Source: Lysobacter sp. BMK333-48F3 (GTDB lineage: Bacteria; Pseudomonadota; Gammaproteobacteria; Xanthomonadales; Xanthomonadaceae). From it: DNA of 64,000 nt. Shown one piece after another: positions 1-11,844 of this stretch. The notes below the pieces were generated by a model. It was not told the DNA's origin, searched no databases, and worked only from the letters and a program-made list of their open reading frames with translations. Positions within the stretch are counted from its first letter, which is position 1. Each line of letters begins with the position of its first letter. The stretch is from the NCBI RefSeq assembly GCF_019733395.1, contig NZ_JAIHOO010000001.1, forward strand, positions 4,528,983-4,592,982. Reading direction: 5' to 3'. A program made the translations under genes and the position numbers.

Positions 1-237
1 CCCGGCGTTTGTTGGGGTGACCGCCCGCATCGGGCCCCTCACCGCCAAGGATCGCTTGCGAGCCCCGCCCCCGGAGCTCGCGGGACAGGGAGTGTTCGCC
101 TGCGCAAACCAGCGCCGCCGGCCGGCGCCCGCTTCCCGCCCCGATCCAACGCACGCGCCTTCCGGGTCGGGGCGCGCGCCGGCGACCGCCGACCCGTTCA
201 TCGCCCTCAGGGAAGCGATACCACAAGGAGTTCCGCC

Positions 238-1383
238 ATGAAGTCGCAGCACCGCTCGCCCCGCCCCGTCGCCCGCCTCGCCGCCCTCGGCGCGCTGGCC
301 CTGACCTTCTTCGCGGCCCAGGCCGCCGATGCAGGCAAGACCGTCCGCACGCCCTACGGCGAAGTGGTCGAAATCCAGGCGCCGCAGTCGCAGCAGCGCC
401 TGTCGGCCTCGGCCCAGGCGCATCCGTTCGCGACCGCCCGCCAACGCGCCGCGGTCAAGCCACTGCAGTGGACGCAGCGCGACGACAAGGCCGCCGCGGC
501 CCCGGCCGAGCTGACCGAGCAGTTGGTCCGCGCCGCCGGCAGCGCGCCCGGCGGCGAAGCGCCGGCGTTCGCCAACTACCTCGCCCGCAACCACTTCCGC
601 GCCACCTGGCAGCGCCTGGACGCGCTCGACGCGGCCAAGGGCGCGGCGGCGCCGACGGCGCTGTCCGACGGCGAGAAGGACGGCGCGCACTACGGCTACA
701 CCCGCTATCCGGGCAACTACTACACCAGCCAGTGGAAGACCACACCCTGGAACAAGATCGGCAAGCTCTACTTCACCAAGCCCAATGGCAGCGGCTCGTA
801 CTGCACCGCCAACGTCGCCAGCGGCAACTCGGTGCTGGTCACCGCCGCGCACTGCGTCTACACCCTCGGCGCGGGCTGGAACTCGAACTTCGTGTTCGTG
901 CCCGCCGAACGCTACGGCGAAGCGCCGTACGGCCGCTTCGGCTGGAGCAGCGCGCGCATTCCCAGCGGCTACCTGCCGTCCGGCGGCCGACGCTGGGACG
1001 TGGCGGTGATCAAGCTCACCGGCGAACAGACCAGCGGCTTGCCGGTCACCAGCTATGTCGGCTGGCTCGGCCGCACCTGGAACCGCCCCTACTCCGAGTA
1101 CGCCTATTCGCACGGCTACGCCAGCAACCTGAGCACCCAGTACACCCACGTCTGCGCCGGCCAGACCTACGACTCGCCCAGCGAAGGCACCAACGTGCTG
1201 GTGCAGGGCTGCGACATGACCTACGGCGCCAGCGGCGGCGCCTGGCTGCTGAACCTCGGCGGCAGCCACTACGTCAACAGCGTGGTCAGCGGCCCGCACA
1301 TCGGCGCCTTCGGCACCGCCTGGGTCGGTCCGCGCTTCGCCGACGACAACATCGTGGCGCTGTGTGCGGCGATTGGGTGCTGA
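238..1383 (+). CDS. Secreted trypsin/V8-like serine protease (S1 fold)
   Basis: Predicted exported endopeptidase. Residues 1-32 form a signal peptide (basic start, LAALGALALTFFAAQA core). Residues about 33-180 look like a propeptide, and the catalytic domain follows. The triad is visible: His205 in VTAAHCVY, Asp254 in WDVAVIKL, Ser332 in TYGASGGAW. The arrangement fits the V8-like glutamyl-endopeptidase/trypsin-like group; the cleavage specificity cannot be read from sequence. Start ATG is supported by AAGGAG at 225-230, 7 nt upstream. It stands alone, with a strong hairpin terminator about 90 nt after the stop. Such proteases are typical of the predatory, lytic lifestyle of Lysobacter. Confidence 0.9.
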   Translation: MKSQHRSPRPVARLAALGALALTFFAAQAADAGKTVRTPYGEVVEIQAPQSQQRLSASAQAHPFATARQRAAVKPLQWTQRDDKAAAAPAELTEQLVRAAGSAPGGEAPAFANYLARNHFRATWQRLDALDAAKGAAAPTALSDGEKDGAHYGYTRYPGNYYTSQWKTTPWNKIGKLYFTKPNGSGSYCTANVASGNSVLVTAAHCVYTLGAGWNSNFVFVPAERYGEAPYGRFGWSSARIPSGYLPSGGRRWDVAVIKLTGEQTSGLPVTSYVGWLGRTWNRPYSEYAYSHGYASNLSTQYTHVCAGQTYDSPSEGTNVLVQGCDMTYGASGGAWLLNLGGSHYVNSVVSGPHIGAFGTAWVGPRFADDNIVALCAAIGC

Positions 1384-1386
1384 AGC

Positions 1387-1414
1387 GGGAATGGGGAATG
1401 GGGAATGGGGAATC
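1387..1414. repeat. Short tandem repeat, four 7-nt units
   Basis: Three GGGAATG units followed by GGGAATC, directly after the protease stop codon. Such runs are scattered in Xanthomonadaceae intergenic regions; no function is assigned. Confidence 0.7.
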
Positions 1415-1471
1415 GGAAAGCGGGTTGCGACTCGCCTCCTCCCCTGGCCAGGGAATGGCCTGTGCAAGAGG

Positions 1472-1499
1472 GAAGAAGCCGGCGTGGGCCGGCTTCTTC
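1472..1499 (+). terminator. Hairpin terminator of the S1 protease gene
   Basis: Perfect 12-bp stem (GAAGAAGCCGGC, loop GTGG, GCCGGCTTCTTC) followed by TTG. The GCCGGC core recurs in hairpins at 1611, 11932 and 22080, so it looks like a house-style terminator of this genome. Confidence 0.75.
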
Positions 1500-1610
1500 T
1501 TGCCCGGACGGCAGCGGGAACCGAAGTGCCGCGGGTCCGCAATGGCCGATGACAAACGCCGGGCGGTGCCGTCTGGCATCGCGATGGCTGGTTCGCTCCG
1601 GGAGAAAAAG

Positions 1611-1637
1611 AAAAAGCCGGCGCGAGCCGGCTTTTCC
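1611..1637 (-). terminator. Terminator of the oxygenase gene
   Basis: Stem AAAAGCCGGC/GCCGGCTTTT with loop GCGA lies 28 nt past the oxygenase stop. On the minus strand it ends in a T-rich run. Confidence 0.8.
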
Positions 1638-1664
1638 GTTGCTGCGATGCCTCGCGCGCGAGGC

Positions 1665-2600
1665 TTACTTGAGCTTGATCTCGCGCAGGCGCTCTTCCAG
1701 ATAGCCCTGGGCGGTGATCGGCTCGGGGTAGCGGCTGGGGTTGTCGGCGCTGATCGTCGAGGGCAGCACGTCGATCAGGAAGTCCGGGTTGGGGTGCAGG
1801 AAGAACGGGGTCGAGTAGCGCGGCTGGCGCGCCTGCTCGCCCGGCGGGTTGACCACGCGGTGGGTGGTCGAGGGATACACGTGGTTGGTCAGGCGCTGCA
1901 GCATGTCGCCGATGTTGACCACGATGGTGTCGGCGTCGGCGGTGAACGGCACCCACTCGCCCTGGCGCGACTTCACTTCCAGGCCGGCGGCGCTGGCGCC
2001 GACCAGCAGGGTGATCAGGTTGATGTCCTCGTGCGCGCCGGCGCGCACGTTGGGGATGTCGTCGGTGGTGATCGGCGGATAGTGGATCGGGCGCAGGATC
2101 GAGTTGCCCGAATTGGTTTTGTCGGCGAAGTAGTTCTCCGCCAGGCCGATGTGCAGGGCCAGCGCGCTGAGCACGCGCGAGCCGAGCCGGTCCAGGGCCT
2201 GGTACAGGCCGTAGGCCTGCTCGCGGAATTCGGGGATTTCCTCCGGCCACAGGTTGGCCGGCATGTCCGCGGCGTACTTGGAGTCGCGCGGGATCTCGCG
2301 GCCGACGTGCCAGAACTCCTTCAGGTCGAAATGCTTGGAGTCCTTGGCGGTTTCCACGCCGAACGGGGTGTAGCCGCGCGCACCGCCGCCGCCGGGCACG
2401 TGGTACTTGCGCTTGACCTCGTCGGGCAGAGCGAAGAAGCGCTTGAACACGTCGTAGGAGCGGTCGATCTGCTCGTCGGAGATGCCGTGGCCGCGAATGC
2501 CGGCGAAGCCCCATTCGCGATAGGCCGCGCCGAGTTCGGCGACGAAGGCCTCGCGGTCGGTGTCGAAGCGGCGGATGTCCAGGGTGGGGATCTGACTCAC
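1665..2600 (-). CDS. Isopenicillin N synthase-family 2-oxoglutarate/Fe(II) oxygenase
   Basis: A 311-aa cytosolic non-haem iron oxygenase. The iron ligands are His190 and Asp192 in GAHEDINL plus His247 in STTHRVV, and the 2-oxoglutarate-binding pair Arg261/Ser263 is in RYST. The N-terminal DIOX_N region precedes the jelly-roll core. I place the start at a GTG at 2600 because AGGAAGG lies 6 nt upstream; an in-frame ATG 14 codons earlier (2642) has no comparable site. The substrate is unknown. In this family members oxidise small molecules, including gibberellin-like compounds, flavonoids and amino acids. No biosynthetic cluster surrounds it. Confidence 0.85.
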   Translation of the reverse strand: MSQIPTLDIRRFDTDREAFVAELGAAYREWGFAGIRGHGISDEQIDRSYDVFKRFFALPDEVKRKYHVPGGGGARGYTPFGVETAKDSKHFDLKEFWHVGREIPRDSKYAADMPANLWPEEIPEFREQAYGLYQALDRLGSRVLSALALHIGLAENYFADKTNSGNSILRPIHYPPITTDDIPNVRAGAHEDINLITLLVGASAAGLEVKSRQGEWVPFTADADTIVVNIGDMLQRLTNHVYPSTTHRVVNPPGEQARQPRYSTPFFLHPNPDFLIDVLPSTISADNPSRYPEPITAQGYLEERLREIKLK

Positions 2601-2797
2601 GTAACCTTCCTGTGGTGTCTTCGGTCTCGAGTAATGGACCATTTTCGCTCAAACCCGGCGTCCGCGCTCGCCGCGGCGCGACAGGGCCGGCAAAGCCGCC
2701 TCCCGGCGGTATTCCGGGGGCGGATTACGCGATACAGTCGCGCCCCGACCGGCCTTGCGCGCCGGCAGTACCGTCGGCCGCCGAGAACGCCCCCCGC

Positions 2798-4660
2798 ATG
2801 CAAGATACAGTCGCCCGCCCCGCCTTCCCGGCGCGCCGCGCCCTGGCCTGGCTGACCGGGTTCATCTTCAGCAACGCGCTGGCCGCGATCGCCATCGCCG
2901 CGTCCAACATCCCCTTCGCCCATCTGGCCGAGCACTGGAAGGCCGCGTTCTTCCTGACCCTGGCCCTGCCCGGCCACTTCCTGTTCTTCGGCGCCGTACT
3001 CGGCCTGCCGGCGCTGCTGCTGGGCTGGGCGACCCGCAGCGTGCGGGTGCTGGGCGCGTCGGCCGTGCTGCTGCAGGCGGCCTGGATCTGCCTGCTGCTG
3101 ACCGACGCCAAGGTCTTCGCCCTGTACCGGTTCCACCTCAACGCGATGGTCGCCAACATGGTGTTCGGCGGCGCGATGCAGGACCAGGTGGTGTTCTCCG
3201 GCGCGGTCTGGGGCCTGATCGCGCTCGCGGTCGGCTCGGTGCTGGCGCTGGAGATCGTGATCGCCTGGCTGTGGTGGCGCCTGCTCGAGCGCCGGCCGGG
3301 CTGGCAGCGCGTGCTCAAGGGCTGGCTGGCGGCCGCGGCGGTGATGCTGGTCGGCCAGGGCATGGTCGCCTACTACGACGCGCGCGGCGACCGCGCGGTG
3401 ATGTCGCAGCTGCCCTACATCCCCTGGGCCCAGCCGATCACGCTCAAGGACGCCTTGGCCCGATTCGGCATCGAGCGCGACCCAGGCGCGTCCTTGCCGA
3501 CCCAGGGCGAGGGCCTGTTGACCTACCCGCTGCGCCCGCTGCAGTGCGACCCGGCGCCGAAGCTCAACGTGGTGGTGATCCTGCTCGAATCGCTGCGCCA
3601 CGACGCGCTCGACCCGCAGGCGATGCCCAACGTGTGGGCCTACGCGCAGCGCTCGCAATGGTTCGACGACCACTACAGTTCCGGCAACGCCACCCGCTTC
3701 GGCGTGTTCGGCCTGCTCTACGGCCTGCCCGGCGGCTATTGGCACCCGATGCTGGCCGAACAGCGCGGCTCGGCCCTGATCGGGCAGATGAAGCGCGACG
3801 GCTACGGCATGCACATCTACGGCAGCGCGCCGCTGTACAGCCCCGAATTCGACCGCACGGTGTTCTCGGAGGTGCGCGACCGGGTGGTCAACGGCCCGCG
3901 CAAGCGCAAGAGCGCCGAGCGCGATCGCGAGATCCTGCGCCGGCTGCAGGCCGACATCGCCGCGACCCCGCGCGACGGGCGCTTCTTCGGCTTCGTGTTC
4001 CTGGATTCGCCGCACCAGCCCTATTACATGCCCAAGGGCTATCCGCCGCTGGCGCGGCCGATGGCGGCCGACGTCAATCCGCTGGACCTGGGCCCGGACC
4101 ACGACCCGACCCCGGAATTCAACCGTTACCGCACCGCGGTGCATTACGCCGACAGCCTGATCGGCGAGTTCCTGCGCGCGCTCGACGCCGGCCCCTTCGC
4201 CGAAAACACGGTGGTGCTGATCACCGGCGACCACGGCGAGGAATTCAACGACCTCAAGCTCAACTACTGGGGCCATAACGGCAACTTCTCCGACTACCAG
4301 CTGCGCACCCCGTTCGTGCTGCGCTGGCCCGGCCGCGCGCCGCAGAAGTTCGCCCACGTCACCGCGCACGAGGATTTCGTCCCGACCGTGATGCGTCACG
4401 CCTTGGGCTGCCGCAACCCGGCCGGCGACTACAGCACCGGCCGCGACCTGTTCGGCCCGCCCCAGCCGCAGCGGCCGTTGCTGGTGGAAAGCTGGTCGCA
4501 GCGCGGCATCCGTCAGGGCGACCGGATCTATCTGTTCGACAGCTACGGCGCCGCCACCGTGGTCGACCGCCGCTACCGCCCGCTGCCCAACGCCAAGGTC
4601 GACCCGACCGCCCTGCGCCAGTCCTGGGACATGCTGACCCGGTTCCAGCAACAGCACTGA
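2798..4660 (+). CDS. yejM: YejM/PbgA/LapC-like inner-membrane sulfatase-fold protein
   Basis: 620-aa protein: five N-terminal hydrophobic helices (DUF3413-type region, residues about 10-190) followed by a periplasmic alkaline-phosphatase/sulfatase-fold domain starting near LNVVVILLESLRHDAL. The family in E. coli (YejM/LapC) senses periplasmic LPS and controls LpxC turnover, and is not an active sulfatase. Here the usual Cys/Ser nucleophile region reads SSGNATRFGVFGLLYG, as in YejM-type proteins. Start chosen at MQDTVARPAF because the upstream in-frame extension is Arg/Pro-rich and lies over the oxygenase start region. Divergent from the oxygenase. Confidence 0.85.
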   Translation: MQDTVARPAFPARRALAWLTGFIFSNALAAIAIAASNIPFAHLAEHWKAAFFLTLALPGHFLFFGAVLGLPALLLGWATRSVRVLGASAVLLQAAWICLLLTDAKVFALYRFHLNAMVANMVFGGAMQDQVVFSGAVWGLIALAVGSVLALEIVIAWLWWRLLERRPGWQRVLKGWLAAAAVMLVGQGMVAYYDARGDRAVMSQLPYIPWAQPITLKDALARFGIERDPGASLPTQGEGLLTYPLRPLQCDPAPKLNVVVILLESLRHDALDPQAMPNVWAYAQRSQWFDDHYSSGNATRFGVFGLLYGLPGGYWHPMLAEQRGSALIGQMKRDGYGMHIYGSAPLYSPEFDRTVFSEVRDRVVNGPRKRKSAERDREILRRLQADIAATPRDGRFFGFVFLDSPHQPYYMPKGYPPLARPMAADVNPLDLGPDHDPTPEFNRYRTAVHYADSLIGEFLRALDAGPFAENTVVLITGDHGEEFNDLKLNYWGHNGNFSDYQLRTPFVLRWPGRAPQKFAHVTAHEDFVPTVMRHALGCRNPAGDYSTGRDLFGPPQPQRPLLVESWSQRGIRQGDRIYLFDSYGAATVVDRRYRPLPNAKVDPTALRQSWDMLTRFQQQH

Positions 4661-4701
4661 CCTGCACGCGCTTCGGTCTGTGGGGTTGCGTTGCGGCCGC
4701 C

Positions 4702-5130
<429 letters not shown>

Positions 5131-5150
5131 GGGCGGTGCGCAAACAAAAA

Positions 5151-5177
5151 CGCACCGGCGCGCTGGGCGCCGGTGCG
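5151..5177 (-). terminator. glmM terminator
   Basis: Stem CGCACCGGCGC/GCGCCGGTGCG beyond the glmM stop. On the minus strand it is followed by TTTTTG. Confidence 0.8.
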
Positions 5178-5203
5178 TCAGATCGCAACTGCGTGCCGGC
5201 GAC

Positions 5204-6547
5204 TCAGGCCGCGGCGGCGCGCACCGCAGCGGACAAGGTGTCCAGGGTCGATTGCATCAGCGCCTCGTCGTCGGCCTCGACCGTGACCCGCACTACCGGC
5301 TCGGTGCCCGACGGACGCAGGAAAGCGCGGCCGCGGCCGCTGACCGCGGCCTGGGCGTTGCGCAACGCCTCCTGCACCGAGGCCGCTTCGGCCGGCTTGG
5401 CCTCGCCCTCGTAGCGCACGTTGACGGTCTTCTGCGGCACCCGGTACAGCCCGTCCAGCGCCTCGCGCAGGCTGATGCCGTTGCGCCCCAGCACTTCCAG
5501 CACCTGCAGCGCGCTGACGATGCCGTCGCCGGTGCTGGTGCGGTCCAGGCACAGCAGATGGCCGGAGGCTTCGCCGCCGAGCACGCCGCCGTGGGCGATC
5601 AACTGCTGGTGCACGTAACGGTCGCCGACCTTGGCGCGCAGGAAGCCGATGCCCATCTGCTCGAACGCGCGCTCCAGGCCGTAGTTGGTCATCAGGGTGC
5701 CGACCACCGGCCCCTGCAGGCGGCCGCTGCGCTGCCAGTCGCTGGCCAGCACGTACAGCAGGTCGTCGCCGTCGCAGACCCGGCCTTCGCCGTCGACGAA
5801 CAGGACCCGGTCGCCGTCGCCGTCGAAGGCGATGCCCAGGTCGGCGCCGGTGGCCTTGACCCGCGCGACCAGGGTCTGCGGATGGGTCGAGCCGACGCCG
5901 TCGTTGATGTTGAGGCCGTTGGGATCGATGCCGATCGCGTCGACCCGCGCGCCGAGCTCGCCCAGCACCAGCGGACCGGTCTGGTAGGTCGCGCCGTTGG
6001 CGCAGTCCATGGCGATGCGCATGCCGCTGAGGTCGAAGCCCTTGGGCACCGAGTTCTTGCAGGCTTCGACGTAACGGCCGATCGCGTCGCGGGTGCGCAC
6101 GGCCTTGCCGAGGCGTTCGGACTCGACGGTGCGGAACGGCTGCTCCAGCGCCGCCTCGATCGCCAGTTCGGTCTCGTCGTCGAGCTTTTCGCCCTCGGCC
6201 GAGAAGAACTTGATGCCGTTGTCGTAATGCGGATTGTGCGAGGCGGAAATGACGATGCCGCCGTCGGCGCGCAGCGAACGGGTCAGGTGCGCGACCGCCG
6301 GGGTCGGCATCGGCCCCATCAGTTGCACGTCGACGCCGGCGGCGACCAGCCCGGCTTCGAGCGCAGCCTCGAACATGTAGTTGGAGATGCGAGTGTCCTT
6401 GCCGATGATGACCATCGGATTGCGCCAGCCGCGCCGGGTCAGGGCGTGACCGTAGGCGTTGCCCAGGCGCAGGACGAAATCGGCGGAAATCGGGCCTTCG
6501 CCGACCCGGCCGCGGATGCCGTCGGTGCCGAAATACTTACGAGCCAT
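5204..6547 (-). CDS. glmM: Phosphoglucosamine mutase
   Basis: 447 aa, the normal length. It interconverts glucosamine-6-P and glucosamine-1-P on the cytosolic route to UDP-GlcNAc for peptidoglycan and LPS. Visible signatures: start [13 protein letters not shown], phosphoserine loop ISASHNP (active Ser103), Mg-binding FDGDGDR, and the C-terminal phosphate loop [11 protein letters not shown]. Start at ATG 6547, with GGAGG 9 nt upstream; a TTG three codons earlier is ignored. It sits downstream of accD on the same strand with a 186-nt gap, so separate transcription is possible. Confidence 0.97.
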   Translation of the reverse strand: MARKYFGTDGIRGRVGEGPISADFVLRLGNAYGHALTRRGWRNPMVIIGKDTRISNYMFEAALEAGLVAAGVDVQLMGPMPTPAVAHLTRSLRADGGIVISASHNPHYDNGIKFFSAEGEKLDDETELAIEAALEQPFRTVESERLGKAVRTRDAIGRYVEACKNSVPKGFDLSGMRIAMDCANGATYQTGPLVLGELGARVDAIGIDPNGLNINDGVGSTHPQTLVARVKATGADLGIAFDGDGDRVLFVDGEGRVCDGDDLLYVLASDWQRSGRLQGPVVGTLMTNYGLERAFEQMGIGFLRAKVGDRYVHQQLIAHGGVLGGEASGHLLCLDRTSTGDGIVSALQVLEVLGRNGISLREALDGLYRVPQKTVNVRYEGEAKPAEAASVQEALRNAQAAVSGRGRAFLRPSGTEPVVRVTVEADDEALMQSTLDTLSAAVRAAAA

Positions 6548-6733
6548 GCAGTTCAACCTCCAGGTAGCGCGGCGCGTCGCACCAGGACGCGGGCGCTGGA
6601 TGTGATCGGGACAGGATCGAAGACGCCGCCGACACCGATCGCGCCCCTAGGCCATCCAGCCCACGCTCGTGTCCACAGACGGCAAGGACCGCCGCAGCGG
6701 TCCCCCATGACGCGCGCGGTCGGGCCGCTGCGA

Positions 6734-7624
<891 letters not shown>

Positions 7625-7748
7625 GCGATGGAATCTTCCTGTTCAGGCAACCACGGGTGAAGTGCCGGCGGGCAACGGGGCGGCAGGCGCCACCGCGCAC
7701 CGGCGGATGAGTTTAGCGCAGCGGGCGCCGACGCCCGCCGCCGGCCGT

Positions 7749-8552
7749 TCAGCCGCGCGCGTCCAGGGCCTGGCGCAGCGGGGCGAGGAAGTCCGCGGCG
7801 GTGCGCGCGGCGGCCTCGTCGCCGGCCTCGGCCAGGGCCGCGACCAGGGCGCTGCCGACCACCACGCCGGCGGCCTCGCGCGCCATCGCCGCGGCGCTGG
7901 CCGCGTCCTTGATCCCGAACCCGGCCACCACCGGCACCCGGCTGCGGGCGCGGATCTCGTGCAGGCGGTCGTTGGCGGCGCCGGCGTCGAGCCGGTCGGC
8001 GCCGGTGACCCCGGCGAAGCTGACGTAGTACAGATAGCCCTGGGCGCCCTCGCACAGCAGGGCCAGGCGCTGGTCGGTGGTGGTCGGCGAGGCCAGCAGG
8101 ATCAAGGCCAGGCCGGTGTCGGCGAAGGCGCCGCGCAGTTCGTCGGCCTCTTCCGGCGGCAGGTCGACCAACAGCACGCCGTCGACCCCGGCCGCGACCG
8201 CGTCGGCGGCGAAGCGCGCCGCGCCGCGGATCTCGATCGGGTTGAGATACCCCATCAGCACCACCGGCGTATCGGCGTCGTCGCGGCGGAACTCGCGCAC
8301 CGCCTGCAGCACCCAGCCGAGCCCGGCGCCGCGCGCGATCGCGCGCTCGGAGCTGCGCTGGATCACCGGCCCGTCGGCCATCGGATCGGAGAACGGCACG
8401 CCCAACTCGAGCACGTCGGCGCCGGCGCCGACCAGCGCGTGCATGACCGGCACGGTCGCTTCCAGCGAAGGGTCGCCGGCGGTCAGGAACGGGATCAGCG
8501 CCTTGCGGCCGGCGGCGTGCAACTGGTGGAACTTGGCGTCGATTCGGTTCAT
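7749..8552 (-). CDS. trpA: Tryptophan synthase alpha chain
   Basis: 267 aa TIM barrel that cleaves indole-3-glycerol phosphate and passes indole to TrpB. The two catalytic acids fall at the family positions: Glu49 in LELGVPFSDP and Asp60 in PMADGP. The phosphate-binding loop GFGIKDA is present. It lies between trpB, 145 nt upstream, and accD, 124 nt downstream, all on the minus strand. Confidence 0.97.
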   Translation of the reverse strand: MNRIDAKFHQLHAAGRKALIPFLTAGDPSLEATVPVMHALVGAGADVLELGVPFSDPMADGPVIQRSSERAIARGAGLGWVLQAVREFRRDDADTPVVLMGYLNPIEIRGAARFAADAVAAGVDGVLLVDLPPEEADELRGAFADTGLALILLASPTTTDQRLALLCEGAQGYLYYVSFAGVTGADRLDAGAANDRLHEIRARSRVPVVAGFGIKDAASAAAMAREAAGVVVGSALVAALAEAGDEAAARTAADFLAPLRQALDARG

Positions 8553-8574
8553 GGATGAAAGGCTTTGGCTTTAG

Positions 8575-8696
8575 CCCCTCGCCCGCGTGCGGGAGAGAGG
8601 TCGGGGTGAGGGCCGCCGGCGTCGGCGAGCATCGGATCGGGCGCGCGCCCTCATCCGCCCTGCGGACGCGTGCTCCCGCAAACGGGAGACGGGAGC
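8575..8696. repeat. Composite intergenic palindromic element between trpB and trpA
   Basis: Fills the trpB-trpA gap. The left half has CCCCTCGCCCGCGTGCGGGAG leading into GGTCGGGGTGAGGG; the right half has CCCTCATCCGCC and a CTCCCGCAAACGGGAG hairpin. This is the common Xanthomonadaceae intergenic repeat built from CTCTCCCGC/GCGGGAGAG arms. It may attenuate or stabilise the trpBA transcript; that is untested. Confidence 0.65.
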
Positions 8697-8697
8697 A

Positions 8698-9912
<1,215 letters not shown>

Positions 9913-10157
9913 CGGCTCGGCGCGCTGAGTGGGCAACGTGGGACGCCGCCGGAAGCGGCGACGGGAACCGTGGAGTTTAGGCCATCGCGGGCCCGACCGT
10001 ACGCGTTGCCGGCCGATGGAATGGGACCGGGGTCGCGGCGCCGTGGCGGGCGGCGTCCAGGACGCTGGAATCGCCCGACTGCCGCCCGACCGGGTCCAGC
10101 CCCTGCCCCGATCCGGCAAACGCGCCGGACCGCACGCCAGCAACACTCCGGCAACGA

Positions 10158-10179
10158 AAAGGGCGCCGCAGCGCCCTTT
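10158..10179 (-). terminator. Terminator between the phasin gene and trpB
   Basis: Stem AAAGGGCGC/GCGCCCTTT with loop CGCA, followed on the minus strand by TTTTCG. Confidence 0.75.
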
Positions 10180-10195
10180 CGTCAACGATCCCGGA

Positions 10196-10609
10196 TCAGG
10201 CGCGGCGGGTCCGCCGCGGCGCCGGCCTGCGCGCTCCGCGCCGAGCCTGCGCCGGCTTGGCCGCCTTGCGCGGCTTGCGCGCGCCGCGGCGCGACTTCTT
10301 GCCGCCCTTGAGGCCGAGCTTGTCCAGCACCGGCGCCAGCCGGGCTTCGACTTCGGCGCTGAACTTCACCACCGTCGGCTCGACCTGGCCGCGCATGTTC
10401 TCGATCCCGCCGCGCACGTTGTCGCGCGCATCGGCAACCAGGCCCTGGGCGCGACGCTGCAGCGAACCGATCCGGTCCAGCGCGCGCGCGCCGCCCGCCA
10501 GCGCTTCGCGGCGCGCGACCACGGCCAGGCCGAGGCCGGCCAGCCAGACGTGGCGCAGCGTGGGGTTGGGGCTCTTCGCCGCCGTCTTGTTGCGCTTCAC
10601 AGCTGCCAT
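10196..10609 (-). CDS. PhaF/PhaI-like phasin with a basic histone-like tail
   Basis: 137 aa. Residues about 15-95 carry a phasin-like amphipathic helix with the hallmark [18 protein letters not shown]. The C-terminal 45 residues are almost only Lys, Arg, Ala, Gly and Pro ([18 protein letters not shown]), like the histone H1-type tail of Pseudomonas PhaF. That protein coats PHA granules and ties them to the nucleoid. Function here is inferred from this architecture. Start at MAAVKRNKT; an upstream in-frame extension is possible but starts in unlike sequence. It has its own terminator. Confidence 0.75.
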   Translation of the reverse strand: MAAVKRNKTAAKSPNPTLRHVWLAGLGLAVVARREALAGGARALDRIGSLQRRAQGLVADARDNVRGGIENMRGQVEPTVVKFSAEVEARLAPVLDKLGLKGGKKSRRGARKPRKAAKPAQARRGARRPAPRRTRRA

Positions 10610-10781
10610 GGTTCGCTCCGCACGACCGCCCGGGACCGGGGGTTTCACCGCGCCACTGTGGGCCGTCGCCATCGAGCATTCACACTAGCCGCGACCGCCG
10701 CCGCAAGCCCGCGGCCGCCCTCTTGCCAGCGCGCGGCCGCGGCGGGATGCTGCCCACCCGACCTGTCGACAAGGACCGCAG

Positions 10782-11636
10782 ATGGCCGCCAAATCCGCTT
10801 GGGCCGCTTTTCCCCACGACGCCAAGGCCTACGCCTATGCCGGCGACGCTCTCAAGAAAGCCTGGCCCAAGCTGCATGCCGGCGACACCGAGCCCTACCC
10901 CGACGCCAAGCGCGCCGCCGCCCTGATCGACGCCGCCGGCAAGGCCGCGCCCAAGGGCCTGGATGCGGCCGCGCTCGCCGACGCCTTGCAGGAGGCATGG
11001 CGCGCTTTCCACCGCGGCGATTTCAAGGCCGCCTTCGACGCCGGCCAGGCATTGGGCCCGATCGGCGCCACGGTCGCGGTCAAGGCGCTCGGCATCCACG
11101 CCACTTACCTGGTCGAGGACGAAGACGAGCAACTGCAGCGCTACGAGCAGGCGGCCAAGATCGCCGAGGCCGCGGTCAAGGCGCTGCCGGACGAAGCCAA
11201 CAGCCACTATCGCCACGCCTTCGCCCTGGGCCGTTACAGCCAGGGGCTGAGCATCGCCAAGGCGCTGAAGGCCGGCATCGCCGGCAAGGTGCGCAACGCC
11301 CTCGACGCCACCCTGGAACTCGCGCCCAAGCACGCCGAAGCGCATACCGCGATGGCGCTGTACCACGCCGAGATCATCGACAAGATCGGCGGCATGATCG
11401 GCGGCCTGACCTACGGCGCCAAAGCCGCCGATGCCGAGAAACACATCAAGACCGCGCTCAAGCTGACCCCGGACTCGCCGATCGCGCATATCGAACACGG
11501 CAACGTGCTGCTGCTCCTGCACGGCGACAAGCAGGAAGCCGCGGCCGCGGCCGCTTACGAGAAAGCCGCCAAGCTCAAGCCGCTGGACGCGATGGAAGCC
11601 TTGGACGCGGCCTTCGCCAAGGAGCAGTTGGAGTAA
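10782..11636 (+). CDS. TPR-like alpha-helical protein of unknown function
   Basis: 284 aa, Ala/Lys/Asp-rich, almost entirely helical. Repeats of the type AEAHTAMALYHAEIIDK and SPIAHIEHGNVLLLLHGDKQ resemble tetratricopeptide units. There is no signal peptide or membrane helix. The start ATG follows AAGGACC. It is a single gene followed by a perfect palindrome. It probably acts as a protein-interaction scaffold; no partner is suggested by the neighbours. Confidence 0.7.
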   Translation: MAAKSAWAAFPHDAKAYAYAGDALKKAWPKLHAGDTEPYPDAKRAAALIDAAGKAAPKGLDAAALADALQEAWRAFHRGDFKAAFDAGQALGPIGATVAVKALGIHATYLVEDEDEQLQRYEQAAKIAEAAVKALPDEANSHYRHAFALGRYSQGLSIAKALKAGIAGKVRNALDATLELAPKHAEAHTAMALYHAEIIDKIGGMIGGLTYGAKAADAEKHIKTALKLTPDSPIAHIEHGNVLLLLHGDKQEAAAAAAYEKAAKLKPLDAMEALDAAFAKEQLE

Positions 11637-11662
11637 TCTCGCGGCGGCCGCGAGGACCATGA

Positions 11663-11708
11663 AGGGACGGAGGGGGTTAAGCGCCCGCGCTTAACCCCCT
11701 CCGTCCCT
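11663..11708 (+). terminator. Perfect 22-bp palindrome with 2-nt loop
   Basis: Arms 11663-11684 and 11687-11708 are exact reverse complements around CC; the arm begins AGGGACGGAGGGGGTTAAG. It lies 27 nt after the TPR-like gene and can act as its terminator. The GGGACGGAGGGGGTTAA sequence resembles REP-type palindromes served by RAYT/IS200-like enzymes. Confidence 0.7.
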
Positions 11709-11844
11709 GTCGCGATTGTCCCTGTCGCGATCGGGCAGAACGCGACTGCGGCCGGACACGCCTGCCTCGCCCCGCGGAAAAATTTTCCGCCGAGGCTTGT
11801 CAGCCCGGAAAAGCCCGATTACACTTTGCGGCCCGATAAGAATC

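Noticed and set aside
17..241. Frame upstream of the S1 protease
   Set aside because: Arg/Pro/Ala-rich, runs into the protease start, and lacks a ribosome site; treated as upstream untranslated DNA.
468..2855. A very long open frame across the protease and oxygenase genes
   Set aside because: It is a shadow produced by high GC content; it is Arg/Ala/Pro-rich without any domain and overlaps two well-supported genes.
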